The position numbers and the translations under genes were made by a program. A model generated the notes under the pieces. That model was not told where the DNA came from. It worked only from the letters and a program-made list of their open reading frames with translations, and did no database searches. A stretch of DNA of 64,000 bases from Helopsaltes ochotensis. Lineage: Eukaryota; Chordata; Aves; Passeriformes; Locustellidae. This document shows positions 26,636 through 38,759 of the stretch, one piece after another (within the stretch, counting starts at the first letter, position 1; each line of letters starts with the position of its first letter). Location of the stretch: contig VXBM01000009.1 in assembly GCA_013400155.1 (NCBI GenBank), positions 2,322,476-2,386,475 of the forward strand, given 5' to 3'.

Positions 26636-28345
26636 GGGTTCGGCCTGTATTTCTTGTATAATAGTCTTATACTTGAAGATTAGGAAAATGAGCTGCAGTG
26701 GTTTTGCAGATGAATGACAAAAACTGTTTGTTGTTGTACAGATAGAGTTGTGTTTACAATTACATAATTTATAGTCTGTGAATCAAATGTTTGTTTTGTG
26801 GGCTGGGGAGAGCTTGGCTCTTCACCAAAGCATTTCCTATTTTGTGGAGGAGTTGGAAATACATAATATAAAAATAAAAAGAAAAAAGCAGAGGAAGAGG
26901 GTAAGATAGGACAGAAAAAAAGCATGAAAAATTGATTGTGCAGTGCTGCTCATTCATGGTTCCTTCTGGTATTCTGGGATTTTATATCAGGGTAAAACAT
27001 TAACATTCTATTATTCAGTATAGAGCATGAAAGTGTGAAAGTTTTCTCATGAATGTAGGGATGAAATGCACTTAAAAATACATTTTCAGGATTTGGTTTA
27101 AATTTTGAAGCTGTTAAATGCTGCTGTGAGGATGCAGGAATTGTATTTCAGGATTAGGAATTGTACTCAGGCATTTCTAAAGTACCTGTAAAGAAACAAG
27201 AGGAAGTGGTTGAAGCAGAATTAAGCTTCTTAAAATGAATGCAGAGGTATGGGAGTGTGTGGATTTAAAAAAAAAAAAAAATTCCTTTCTCTCATCCAGA
27301 TTTAGATGAGAATCCCTCCACATTACTGATGGCATCCCCAGTATCCTGAAAGAATAGTTTTTGTTGAAAATGTTGTATCTTTACAATTGTTTAAATAAAA
27401 TTTTAAGTTGTAATTGAAAAAATAAGTTCAGTAAATTACAGTACATGTTGCAATATCAACATATTTTTCTTAATATTTGCTCTTTTTACCTACTTGTTAG
27501 AGAAACGTCATTCTCCATCTCTGTTTATCCTTTACCAAAACTCCCATTTTTAAGTCTTGATAGCAGCTGTTGGAATGAACAGTCCTGTATCACATGGAGT
27601 ATGCATTCATTCCTAGGAAAAGTGTAACAATGGGGAAATTATTTTAGTTGTTTTCAGTGTTTTAGAAGTATTCTAGAGAAATGCTGCTATGTGGTGGCAG
27701 AAATGGGAGGAAGATTTATCACTGAAGAACCCTTTAATAAGGATTTCTGTACTTAAGCTTGGCTCTTGTCTGTGGTTAGAGATAAATACTGGACAGGGAC
27801 CCATCTACTGCTGCCTCTTTCTCCTTTTCTGCTGTCAAGTCTATATACAAGTAAAAACAATCTCCTAAATAAATACCTTTTTAAAATAGAAGGAATTGTA
27901 GCAAATACCTGTCTAAACACAGTGTCAAGCTCATAATGTAAATATATTGCAGAATATTCCAGTTGTTTTAGCAAGTGGCAAGGTTTTCTGATCCTATCTC
28001 CTGCATTTTATGAGGAACACTGAAATTTTAATCTTAAATTTAGTTATTTTCAACTTTCCTGGCTTAATTTGTTTTAGAGAATAGTAGTATATTGTGTAAC
28101 AAGAAATCTATTCTCAACAAACTCGTGCACTCAAACACAAAACTGTAATGAAACTTGGATTCTGATGTGATCTCTTCTGCTAATAGTAATCAAAACTGTT
28201 GTTTAAGAGCGAGTTGCCATAGTACAGGTCTGTCTTGGCTGTGGTTTATTTCATCTGTGTCTCTTTCTTTGATCTGGAGGGCAATTTTAACAGGAACACA
28301 GCAGTGTGGTTAGCTGCTGGTCTTGTGGTCTTTGTCCATAATGTG

Positions 28346-28915
28346 ATGTGCTGGTTTTGGATGGGATAGAGGTAATTTTCTTCGTAATACTGAGTATGGG
28401 GCTGTGTTTAGGATTTGCACTGGAAGCTGTCGATGACACGGGGATGTTTTCATTACTTTCACAAAGCCAAGGCTTTTCTGTTCCTCATCCCACCCAGCCG
28501 GTGAGAAGGGTGAGGGTGCACAAGGGTTTGCGAGGGAACGCGGCTGGAACTGCTGGCCCCAACTGATCCAAGGGACATTCCAGACCATCTGACACCATGC
28601 TCAGCATATACAGCTGGGGAAAGAAGAAGGAAGGGGTTGGGATGTTTGGAATGATGGTGTCCGTCTTCCCAAGTCACCATTAGGCGTGGTAGAGCCCTGC
28701 TCTCCTGGAGATGGCTGAAGACCTGTCTGCCCGTAGGAAGTGTTTTAGTTTGCTTTGCTTGCATGCACAGCTTTTGCTTTAGCTATTAAATTGTTTTTAT
28801 CTCAACTCAGGAGCTTTTTCATTTTTACACTTCTTGATTTTCTCCCCCATCCTGATGCAGGGGCAGTGAGGGATTGGCTGCATTGTGGTTTGCTGCTGGC
28901 TGAGGTTAAGTCACA
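28346..28915 (+). mobile_element. Solo LTR of a bird endogenous retrovirus, sense
   Basis: This 570-bp unit matches, from memory, a common songbird LTR family (ERVL type): the start TGTGCTGGTTTTGGATGGG, the GATGTTTTCATTAC block, GCTCAGCATATACAGCTGGG as the promoter TATA area near 28605, GTCTTCCCAAGTCACCATTA, and GCTATTAAATTG with ATTAAA at 28785-28790 as poly(A) signal. It ends in a GGTTAAGTCACA block. The pentamer ATGTG occurs at 28341-28345 and 28916-28920, a perfect target-site duplication within a base of the LTR borders. There is no internal region. It is oriented with DDX10, so its promoter and poly(A) signal face the host transcript direction. Confidence 0.88.
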
Positions 28916-31732
28916 ATGTGTGGTTAGCAATTTTGAATAGTGGTTATTAGAATGTTTTGTTACTTATACTACTTTGTTTCTCCTGTTTCTGTGACTTTGA
29001 AATTATTCATGTCTATGCTATTCTTTATGCTAAGAGTGCTGTTTTTCTTCTGAATACCAACCTGGATCTTTCCTTTGTAACTGTTACTGTAAAAGCCATA
29101 TGCAGTTCTTGATGTAAGTTTTTCTCTCCTATAAAATGGTCTCTTTTTTAAATCAACATTATTTCACTAGGTTTAGAAAGGAAATAATTAATAGAAGTAG
29201 TAAGTAATTTAGTTGTCTAGAATTTCCCTGATCAAATTGTGTTGTTATGTAAAGAATTAGCAACCAGTAACTTCACCTTCTTGCTTTTTCAGTCTTGAAG
29301 TCTTGCGTGATGCTAGTTGAAAAAACCCAAAATAACACACTCGCTAACACCCTGAAGAAAAAATACGCCACACCAAGACCCCTATCAATACAGCCTTTTA
29401 GTTTAAGCCACTGCTTGAAAAATTGAAGATCATGTTGATCTTCATACTTGATTAATGTGCTATAAGAGTTCATAGAGAAGCAAATAGAAAAGATTTAAGG
29501 AGTGTTGTTTTTTTCTTTTGAGTATGCCTACCTATTTCCATATTTTCACAACTGCTGTGGTAAAAGCTATCCTCAGTGATGTATTCCAATGCTATGCGAG
29601 TTGTTTGGATAGTGTGTGTGAATTTAAGCTTCTTAATTTTTAACATTTAATTAAAAAGTAAAAGCTTAGAATACTTCACCAAAGCAAAATTAGCTGCACT
29701 TATATTACAGAAAAAGTAGAACAACAACACAGGCTAACTAAAGAAGCTTGTTTTCCTAGGGAAGACTGAGGGAGTTCCTTTGTGGAAGCAGCCTTGCTGT
29801 GTTGCTTCTCAGTGGCTTTGGCTTGTTGTGATGCTCTCAACAATGCAAAGTGGGCCATGATTCGTGAGCAGTCAGCAGAAATGAGGAAGGACAGAAATAG
29901 CTGTCATTTAGAGAAGTGGACTGGAAATCAGAATAAAGACCACCTAGCTACCACAGATCATGAAGAAAAGCAGTGTCCTTGCATCCCCTTGTGGTCGTGC
30001 CCCATCCCAGGATTTTTGCTTCTTTGGTCCTCTATACTCAATAGGAATCAAACTGTATTATCAAGACAAGCTTTTTGTTGTTTATTAGCTGCTTGAAGTA
30101 AAATGGATGGGACTTCAGAGTCTGCCTCTTTTGCTTCTCTTGATGTTTTCTGTCTTACCTTTAGTAATTATGTGTGAGGAGTCAATTTGTAACTCACTGC
30201 TGCTTCTGTGGTATTTTAGGTATTTTTTAGGAGAAGTGAAAAATACTCTCCCCTCGAAACTCCACTCTCCTCCATTGTGGGTAATCAAAGCCTTGTAGTC
30301 TGAATTTGGGCAGTTTATGGAGTTGGGAGGTAATGCTTTATGGTTAAGCTGCTTTAGGTTAGTGACTGGAGGATAGTTAGTATTTTCAAAGTTCTGTGGT
30401 GCCTGCTGGATGAAAACCATCTCAGCTTCTATGGCACGAAGAGGAACCCAGTCCTCTTTTTTTTGTGTAAGGTTTTGTAGCCTCAGTCTGCAAACCTTCT
30501 GTGAGCAATGACATCTGAGTCTGAACGCAGTAGCTCAACAGAGGGACTGATGTACTTGGTGATACTGCAAATGTGATAATGCTCGCTCCTCTTGTGGGCA
30601 GTTTCTTGACAAAACAAGTCTGTGAAATTGAGTCTCACATTGATTTTTGTTTCTCAGAGGCAGGAGCTGTTAAATTCTTGGTAATGTAATGATGTTGGGA
30701 GAGACTGGAAAATACTTCCAGTTACAGCACCGTTCTTCCTAGGAATTGAATGATACAAGCAGGAGGGAGAAGAAAAACCCACAAACCCTCTAGAAATGCA
30801 GCAATGCGCGTTTTAGCTTACAGGACTGGAGAATTGTTTCTAACTTTTTTTTTTCTTCTTATTTTATCCTGCCATGATTATGTAGACCTATCTTTAGACA
30901 GCTCTTCTAGTGAGTATTCTGTGCTTGCTCTCAAAGGTGTGTTGAGTTGAAATTAAAAAGGAAAATGTAGGTAGAAACAAAGTAACTTTAAATTGATGAT
31001 GAGCAGCACTCCAAAGATCAAAGCGCATGTGTTTTGTCTTGGTTATGGTAAGATATTCCTGTTTGATCCTGAGTTATTGAGGATTAGATGATCAAGTTTA
31101 TCTATTGACTTTAAAATTGTATGAATAAGAAAAAATATTACGCATTACAATAGCAAAAGTTACTGACAGGTGTGTCTCTGTGCCCTGTCTCTTCAGAAAA
31201 ACATTATAATTGGAAAAATAGTAAAAATCTTATTTCTTAAACTTGTCAGTATCTTCGTTTAGAAAACATTTTGTCATTGATTCAGCTTAAGAATATCAGA
31301 TCTTTTAAGCCAGAAATCAAAAGCCCACTCCTTCTTGAGAAAAATAGAATTATAGAATAGAATTGCGTATTAGCTGTATTGTTACTGATTCTATAATAAA
31401 AATGTTCAAATTTTCTGTGCTTCTAAGAGCTAGTTTTTATTGTTATTCATTAAATAATCCAGCAAGCCATCTGGCATGTACAAAAGGAAAAAGAAATTTC
31501 AGCTTTAGATTAGTAACAGTAGAAAATCCCCCAACTCTGCAGCTGATCCTACATTTTATGGCTTTTTTAGAAACTTGAGTGACTCTTCACTTATAATGTA
31601 TAAGTGTTATATATAATTTTAAAGAGGCTACTTATTGCTCTGGTCTTGTTTGATCAGTTTAACTATTCCCACATCTTTATTGAAGAAAAGATGAGATTAG
31701 AAGGCTTGTTGTATTAAGCACAGGGCAAGATG

Positions 31733-31755
31733 TACCTGCTGATGAGCAGCAGGTA
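31733..31755. other. Perfect 9-bp inverted repeat (hairpin), 5-nt loop
   Basis: TACCTGCTG at 31733-31741 pairs exactly with CAGCAGGTA at 31747-31755 around ATGAG. It is short and may be chance. Confidence 0.5.
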
Positions 31756-32127
31756 GCCTCTTCTCATTGACTGAGAGGGGTGTGTGCACCAGCTGGTGTT
31801 TAAGCTGCTGTTAGCAACTGGAGTTCAAATGCAGAATTCATTTGGTATCTTAACAGCAATGTGAAAATCTGTGCCCAGATCACCCGTGCTGTTTTGTTTG
31901 GATCAATGGTGCTTTTCTGATGGAATAATTCAGCTTTAGAAAGGGATTTACTGAGGTAAATAGTAGTTAAACAGGACCTGCAATAAGCTGATCAGTGTGG
32001 GCAGCAGCTGTGCCCTCTCAGCTCACTTTAAAATGTCCAGGCCCATGGCTTGTTCTGGCACTAGGAACAGGGTCTAGTTGTCAGCAGAAACCCTCCATTC
32101 ACTTGTATCTGCTGATGTGATCTTACT

Positions 32128-32242
32128 TCTGCCTGCAAAGCCTGTGACCCCAGATTCCAGCTGAGGGTCTGCCTGCAAAGCCTGTGACCCCAGATTCCAG
32201 CTGAGGGTCTGCCTGCAAAGCCTGTGACCCCAGATTCCAGCT
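32128..32242. repeat. 40-bp minisatellite, about 2.9 copies
   Basis: Three successive copies of a 40-bp unit beginning TCTGCCTGCAAAGCCTGTGA and containing CCCCAGATTCCAGCTGAGG follow without spacers. The copies are identical over the shared length, and the last one breaks off after CCAGCT. Identity this high in an otherwise diverged intron points to recent expansion. Forty is not a multiple of three, so the minus-strand frame that spans it (32123-32314) changes register between copies and is not a repeat protein. Confidence 0.95.
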
Positions 32243-33292
32243 CTTTACTGGGCAGAGAGGAGTCATGACTCCTGATGCCTTCATACTCTCTACAGAACTT
32301 AAGGTTAATGACAAGGATCTTCTGGCAACCTCCAGCAGCTGGCGGTGCCTACTACTGTGGTGAACTCGTTGTGAAGAAAAGAGATGAAGCCCTAGAGAAT
32401 GTCAGCCTGCTGCTTGTCCATGCTCAGGTATCTCCTAGTACAAAAGATGAAAATGGGAAATGAGTAAGCAGAATAGCTTAAAAACACAGGGAACCAAGGG
32501 TAAGCTCTTAAGATTAGGGAAGCCTGAGGTCTCATATCCCCTGATGTTTCACTTTTAAAATGGATGAATCAGACTCCTACTAGGTGGGAAATCGAGGTTT
32601 CAATGTAGCTGTTCAAATGTGAGGTCAAAGCAAAGACAGGCAGTGGCATTAGAAATTTGGGTGAGGGGTCACAGGGTGTCATGGATCACGGATAACGCCA
32701 TGAGCTGAGATGGATTTAAACAACCTATGCTGCATGAAGACTTAAGCCACTTGGAGAAACATTTGGCACATTTTCAATATAAAGCAGCAACCACTGTGGC
32801 AGGAAGCAGAGCAAGAGGCTCTTGGAATGTGGGGGATAGATATTTTGAAAGATGCTGCTGGAGATACATGAAGGGAGAGGGTTAAGTGGCAGAAGAGAGG
32901 CGTTTTAGGATTGTGTAGGGACTCCAGAAAAATGTGAGAGATCCCTAGAAGGGAACCAAAGCAGCATGTATGGGACCCCGCGGTAGCCCCAGGACTCCCT
33001 ACACTCCGTGGCTGAACTGCCTGACTCTTAGCCTGGACTATGTAGTCTCCCCCTTGGAACAGGAGATCTATGTCAGAAACCACTGCCCTAACACACCGAA
33101 GGTCCCTTCTTCCACTGCTGAATACTGGAGTCACGTAGTTTGAAAAATTGTGCCTACATCTGTGATGAAAATGTTTTGATATCTGAGCCCATCTGGTCTT
33201 AAACTATGAGTCAGTCAGGGGACTGTCTCTGAAGCTGAAGGAGCGCTGATAGCCATCAAGTTTGAAGTGTGCTCAGAAAGTTAAACTACCAG

Positions 33293-34364
33293 TGTAGTGG
33301 GTTGTCTCTGACTGGATGCCTGGCACCCATCAAAGCCTCTCTGTCGCGCCTTTCTACAGCTGGACACAGGAGAGAAAATATAACAAAGGGTTCATGGGCT
33401 GAAATAAGGACCAGGAGAGGTCACTCAGCGTATATCATCACAGGTAAAGCAGACTTAAATTAGAGATATTAATTGAAGTTATTGCTAGCAAAATCAGAGC
33501 ACGATAGTGAGTAGTGAAACCAGACCTTTAAAGCACCTTCCCCACACCCCTCCTTCTCAGCTCTACATCCTCCTCCCCAGTGGCACAGGGAGACAGGGAA
33601 TGGGAATTGTGGTCAGTTCATCACATGTTGTTCCTGCCACTGGTTAGGGAAAGGAGTCCTTTCCTTGCTGCAGTGTGGAGTCCCTCCCATGGGAGAACAT
33701 CATCCATTAACTTGTCTGACATGAATCCATCCCATGGGCAGCAATTCTCTGTGAACTGCTGCAGTGTGGTTCAGTCCTTCAGGGACAGGCTGCTCCAGCA
33801 TGGGTCAAAAGTCCTACCAGGAAACCTGTTTCAGTGTGGGCTCCTCTCTCCATGGGTCTGCAGGTCCCTGCCAGGAGCCTTTTCCAGCACGGGCCTCCCA
33901 TGGGTTCACAGCCCCCAGTCAGGCACCCACCTGCTCTGGGGTGGATCCTCCATGACTCCAGGTGGATTTCTGCATCCCCATGGTCCTCCAGGGGCTGCAG
34001 GGGCACAGCTGCCTCACCATGGGCTGCACCAGGGGCTGCAGGGGAATCTCAGCTGTGGCACCTGGAGCACCTCCAGCCCCTCCTGCACCGACCCTGGTGT
34101 CTGCAGGGCTGTTCCTCTCACATGTTCTCACTGCACTCTTCTCTGGCTGCAGCTGTATCTGTGCCGTATTGTTTTTTTCCTTTTATGTTACCACAGAGGC
34201 TTTACCATCAGTTCTGATGGGCCCAGCCTTGGCCAGCAGCACGTTCATCTTGGAGCCAGCTGGCATTGACCCTGTTGGACATGGGGAAAGCTTCTGGCAG
34301 CTTCTCACAGAACCCCCCCCGTAGCCCCCCTGGTACCAAAAGCTGGCCATGCAAACCCAGTGCA
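33293..34364 (-). mobile_element. Solo LTR of a bird ERVL-like retrovirus, antisense
   Basis: Read on the minus strand, this 1072-bp unit begins TGCACTGGGTTTGCATGG at 34364 and ends CAACCCACTACA at 33293. I know this family from songbird genomes by its GAAGCTGCCAGAAGCTTCC block, a promoter-like ACATAAAAGG near 34180, and an internal series of degenerate 'CTCCAGCRTGGG'-type repeats (33650-33960). A final part carries GACCTCTCCTGGTCC and TTATATTTTCTCTCCTGTG. Flanking bases do not form an obvious target duplication. The 229-codon plus-strand frame inside (33580-34269) is a by-product of the GC-rich LTR, not a gene. Confidence 0.88.
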
Positions 34365-36495
34365 GTGTCCTAATAACAACCGCAGTTTAATTACCTAGAG
34401 AGTGTGTAGTGTTTTATGCTCATGCTGTTTTCTGCAGGTTTTTAAAATTTTGATCCCTTTGTGTAATGCTACACAAGCAATATTATAAATCTGCCAGATT
34501 CACCTACTGATCTTACATTATGCTTTTTGAGTCTATAGTGAGGGAATTTAGCTTCCCATTCTTTTTCTCCTCCTCTTATTCCTTCTATTTGTTTGGAAAT
34601 TTAGTACCATCCCATTTTTTCCCATGCAACTTTGCAGTGTCATACTCAGAGGAAGGAGGGAGAGAAGGTACAACTGGAAATGTTGCCTTTGTGTGCATGT
34701 ACAGACAGTGCATTGGATATTTGTGCTCCTTAGCTGGGAAAACCCTTTTTAAACCAAGAAATGTAAACAGTTGAAATTCACAGTAAAATATAATTTTGAA
34801 AAACACTGGTGTACAATTTCAATCCTAGGTTTGTTTTGTTTTTTTTTAATAGTAGCATATTATGCTGGTACCAGTAATAATGGCAGTGCAGAAATAAAGA
34901 ACTGTTTAAGAAAGAAAGAAAACCGGAAGCAGCTGCTGAAAGAAAATGCTGTGGTAGTGAACAGTATTGTCCCACCATTGAAGTACATCTCTCTTAAATT
35001 CTTCCTCTGGACAGCTCCCATTGTTCTACTAAGTAGTCTGTATTTTGAGGTAAGGGTTTCATGCTAATGCAGATTCTGAAACAATTTGTGTTTGTAGGAT
35101 AAGCAGCAGTAATGGGGGGGTAGCGCAGCTTTCTGAGCTGTTGCAGGTGTACCTAACCCATGGTAGCCGCACAGTGCAGCAGAAATTGTTTGACAATACT
35201 GAGGACAAAAATGGTACAGGTACTATTTTCTATAATAGATACGGTCATTACTTGATATCACAGTGTAGTAGCTGTCACTACTACTAAAGCCATTTTTCCT
35301 GTTAGAAGGACAGTAATTTTTCTCTTTTATAGTTCATATTTCAGTGCATTAGTGTGCTGACCATAATAACAGTGACTTTCTGAGTTAATGTTTTTTTGCT
35401 TCCTTTTATAGTGGATTTTGTATAGAACATGAAAACGGATTAAAATGACCAAAATAAAAAATGAAAGTGAGAAAAAAGTTCAGTTTTTCCTTTTTCTTTC
35501 TGGTTGCTTTGACTGCTTTCTGTTATTTATTAGAAGTTTAGACAGTTTAGTGACTGTTTTTCAGACACTTTTTCCTGAGTAGTGGAGAGATTGCAGTCTT
35601 TATGGGATGATGAATGAGTCATGGGCCTTTTCCTATGGGGTCTTCACGTATTCTGAAGGAATAGTTTTCTGCAATATCAGTTACTGCTTAAAATGTCATC
35701 TGTGTGTTGTGCCGTGGTAGATGTTGGAACACATTCAGCCTTTGTTCTTGGAAGAAGAGTTGAGGGTGGTGAATCTCCACATTCTTTAGTTCCATGATGT
35801 TGCCACCAGATGAATGACTTTGGGAAACTTATAAAGGCCGACTGTAGGTTTCACAATTTCTGTGGATTCATTCATTAGTTGCTGTGGTATCTTCATCACT
35901 TTTTTTCACTACTTTCTTTTATGATGCTGGTAACTTTTGTGATATTTAAATGGTACTTAATTCCAAGTTTGGTAAACACCTTCTGGATGTTTTGCAAGAG
36001 ATAAAAGTTACAAAGTAGGAATATTCTTACATGGCCACTTGTGGCATTTATTCACAGAGAGATAGCTCAAACTGGTTTACTGCGGTGCCTGGGGACAATG
36101 TGAGATGAAATTGGTATCTGATCAGTTGTAGTTAATGGCTTCAACTCAGTTATACTGTATTTCTTGTCTGATGAGGCTTGCTAGCAGCATAAGCTGGTGA
36201 ATCAAGTGTTCTTTTTCCTAAAAGGTTAGTGAGATTTGAATGAGCCAGGTGTCCTGGTGCTGGCATGATTTAAATTATGCTAAATTTTTATCAGAGTGAA
36301 TGAATTTCTGATGATACAGCCTGCTTAAAATGCTTTTATGAAAAGGTTTACTGGGGTGATTTTTACTGGAAATTACTCTTACTCATGTTTTAGGAATTAA
36401 ATTTTAATACATCTAATTACTTTTAAGGAAATTTGAAGTATGCACTCTATGACTAAGTAAAAACCTCATAAGGAAACTTACTTTCTTTTATACAG

Positions 36496-36609
36496 ACCAC
36501 GTCAAAATCAAAGGTGAAGAAAAAAGCAACTAAGACCCAAGAAGCTAAAAAAATATTGAAGAAGAAATTTAAAGTTAACACAAAAATAGTTTTTACTGAC
36601 GATGGGGAG
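36496..36609 (+). CDS. DDX10: DDX10 internal coding exon (basic C-terminal extension)
   Basis: This 114-bp exon (38 codons, phase 0 at both ends) reads TTSKSKVKKKATKTQEAKK and continues to FKVNTKIVFTDDGE. From memory it closely matches the human DDX10 segment just before the 'LVQQW' motif: lysine-rich, then a conserved FKVN-K-I-FTD-GE core. The acceptor is a TACAG after a T-rich run and the donor is GAG|GTAAGA. DDX10 (yeast Dbp4/Hca4) is a nucleolar DEAD-box ATPase needed for early 18S rRNA processing and U14 snoRNA release. This exon lies downstream of the helicase core, at roughly residues 660-695 of the ~875-residue human protein (from memory). It carries no ATPase motif. An open frame runs on past the donor to 36696, but that extension is intronic. 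The identity is supported by the next two exons joining in frame with the same protein. Confidence 0.95.
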
Positions 36610-38759
36610 GTAAGATCACTTAAAAGTAATTGTATTTTGGTGGGAATTGAAGTTGTCGTTTCTATAAAGTCAAAAATACACTTTATAGCTGTATAAAAAG
36701 TCATGCTTCTAAAAAATGTGTGCTATTTGTAATTGGCTTACATTTTGCTAAAGTGTTCAGCTTCCATTTAGAATTCAGTTCCATTGGGAAAAAGAGAATT
36801 GTTGAGCACTGACCTCTTTTCATCTTTGTATGTGTAAGATACTTGCATGAGAGCTGTAAGTGGATGTACAGAACTGTATCACTTTTCTGCCCATTATCTT
36901 CAATTTCAGGTGGAATCAAGAGCATGGTGTTTTTTTTCTTACAGAAATGTAAATCAATTTTCCTGTAGCTGTTTGTCAAAGCTCCCCAAAGTCTTCAGTT
37001 AATGTACTGGAATTAAAAGAAGACCCTGGTTTTCTTCCCAGCATTCACTGTTTCTGGATTGAAAGTTTTGTTAGAAAAGCTAAGGAAGTACCAAATTTTG
37101 ACTGGTGCTGATGTAGCAGTGCTTGGAAATTTGCCAGTTATTTGATTTGTTCTTTTAATAGAACAATGGAAAAAATTATTGACCTTATACTGAAAGGAAC
37201 TACTGTGAATGCTAGTCACTAAGCTTTCCCTGTGGAAATAGCAAGTGTCCACGTTCCATGAACTTTCCTATCATTTGATTTCACTGCTTCAGATGCTGTG
37301 TATGTTGTTTTTCCATTTCCAGCACCAAGATAAAAAGTAGGGTGGGTTTTTGTTTTCCTCCTTATAATAATTTCAATAAGGCATAGACTTGAAAGAAAGG
37401 TCACTTTTACAAGTGTATTTTTTATTTGCCTTTTTTCTGACAAAATAAAGCATTTTATGTTGCAGGTGAAGGAAGTGTAGCCATATACATAATTACTAAC
37501 ATTAGACAGAATGTGAAAGGTTTTAGAGGTTGCTCCATTGACCGAAAACTACAATGTCAGATATTTTTAGATATTCAGAAGCTGTTGTCTCAACTTAAAA
37601 TTCACATGCAAATGTTTTAGGTATCTATGCAATGAAGCAAAAAGGAGCAAGGATGGAGAGAAAAATAATCACAAAGATTGTAGTTTAAAAAACAATACTA
37701 TAGAAAAGGGGTGACATTTAAGGAAATAAAAAATTTGCATCTGTGATGATGTTCTTGCTTTTTTTTTTTCTGAGCTGTGTAAAATTGTGCTTTGAAATTT
37801 TACTGTTCTATTCTACATGCTTCTCTTTGATAAAGTCCTCTAAAATGTATCTTTGTAGAAAATACAACTACACATAACCAATTTTACAAAAGGATGTGGA
37901 ATCAGTGGAGTGGATTTTTCTGTACCTGTTAAGTAAACACCCTGTGTACATTGGGGAGTCCTAAATGTGTTTGATTTTGCATTTGTACTGAAGGGCATTC
38001 TATATTTTCTGCCATGTACTTTCCTTTCAAGAGTTAGTACTCTACCAATCTGTGAGCAAGAGTGATTTTGCAAATACTATCCCTTGAAGGTGTGTGCTCA
38101 TACCATGAAGTATAAGCTACTAGGTCATAAGATAGATAGGGAGGTTTTTTGGTGAATTTTTTGAATTTAGAGTGTCAGATATTTAAGTCAAGCTGGATGT
38201 GTTCAGTGTGTTGTCCATCAAACATTTCCAATACAGTCTTAGAACAATAATCAAGAAACCCGTCCATGTCTGTTCTCCTTGCTTCCCTCAAAGCATGAGC
38301 CTGCAGTCATGCTTTTTTTCCTGTACTCTAGAATAAAGGCTTATCTAATTTTTGTCTTGGTTAATATGTTGGAATGTTGATTGCTTACATGAAGGGTACT
38401 GTTTAGATTTATTCACATTTTTTCTGAGAGTTATTTCTTGAGAGCAAGTAGTTTTTTTTCTCCCTAGATGACTAGCAGGATTAGAAATTACTTGTTCTAA
38501 TCAGGAAAGAGGACAAAATGAGGGAAGAGATTCAAGTGAATTCACTAAACAGTAATGTGATACAATGGAGACAGTACTTTAAAGTAGTAATTTTTAACTG
38601 AATGTGAGGTAAAATAAGGTTTGGTAATTTGTTTCCTTTGCAGATGACCGTTTTATTCAGTCTGGAAAAATAATGTATTGGAATATTTAGGGCACCAAAA
38701 GTGTGATGTGGAAAGAATGATTCTAATCATTATTTTTCTTGCTGGCATCTCTAATTCAG
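36610..38759 (+). other. DDX10: DDX10 intron (2.15 kb)
   Basis: This GT-AG intron separates the two longest DDX10 exons here. It starts GTAAGA and ends with a T-rich tract, a CTAAT branch-like motif close to the acceptor, and TTCAG. The interior is AT-rich, with A and T runs. I recognise no transposon, RNA gene or coding segment in it. Short minus-strand open frames around 36.7-37.4 and 37.8-38.1 kb have no exon-like borders and look like chance. Confidence 0.9.

Larger units (their letters stand above)
1..36495 (+). other. DDX10: Large DDX10 intron, 5' part outside window
   Basis: This stretch precedes the first recognisable DDX10 exon and ends in a polypyrimidine-rich acceptor ending in TACAG. 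I looked for the preceding DDX10 segment, an acidic stretch followed by a conserved 'KVKRHNVFG'-like motif in the mammalian protein, and did not find it. I infer that the upstream exon lies left of the window, so the intron exceeds 36 kb. Contents: dispersed CR1 copies (2.9-3.5, 5.9, 8.8, 17.8 kb), sense solo LTRs (18.9-19.4 and 28.3-28.9 kb), a minisatellite (32.1 kb) and an antisense LTR (33.3-34.4 kb). I see no gene in 1-2890, 3500-5930, 6090-8845, 9070-17785, 18016-18914, 19448-28345, 28916-32127, 32243-33292 or 34365-36495. These are AT-rich, with only short chance ORFs and simple repeats. Confidence 0.8.

Noticed and set aside
32742..33134. 130-codon minus-strand frame next to the antisense LTR, considered as retroviral internal sequence
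   Set aside because: No capsid, protease, reverse transcriptase or integrase motif is visible. The sequence right after the LTR end (CTGGTAGTTTAAC on the minus strand) is not a convincing tRNA primer-binding site. A solo LTR beside unique sequence is simpler.
33580..34269. 229-codon plus-strand open frame, longest in the window
   Set aside because: It lies wholly inside the antisense LTR at 33293-34364, and frames in other registers overlap it. Stop codons are scarce because the LTR is GC-rich, and the repeated 'CTCCAGCRTGGG' units give the repetitive look.
34850..35048. Possible exon: T-rich acceptor ending in TAATAG, an open frame with KKENRKQLLKEN, then GAG|GTAAGG
   Set aside because: Both splice-like signals are present, but the acceptor leads straight into a TAG in one frame. 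The peptide does not match the DDX10 segment expected there, and the GTAAGG match alone is common by chance.
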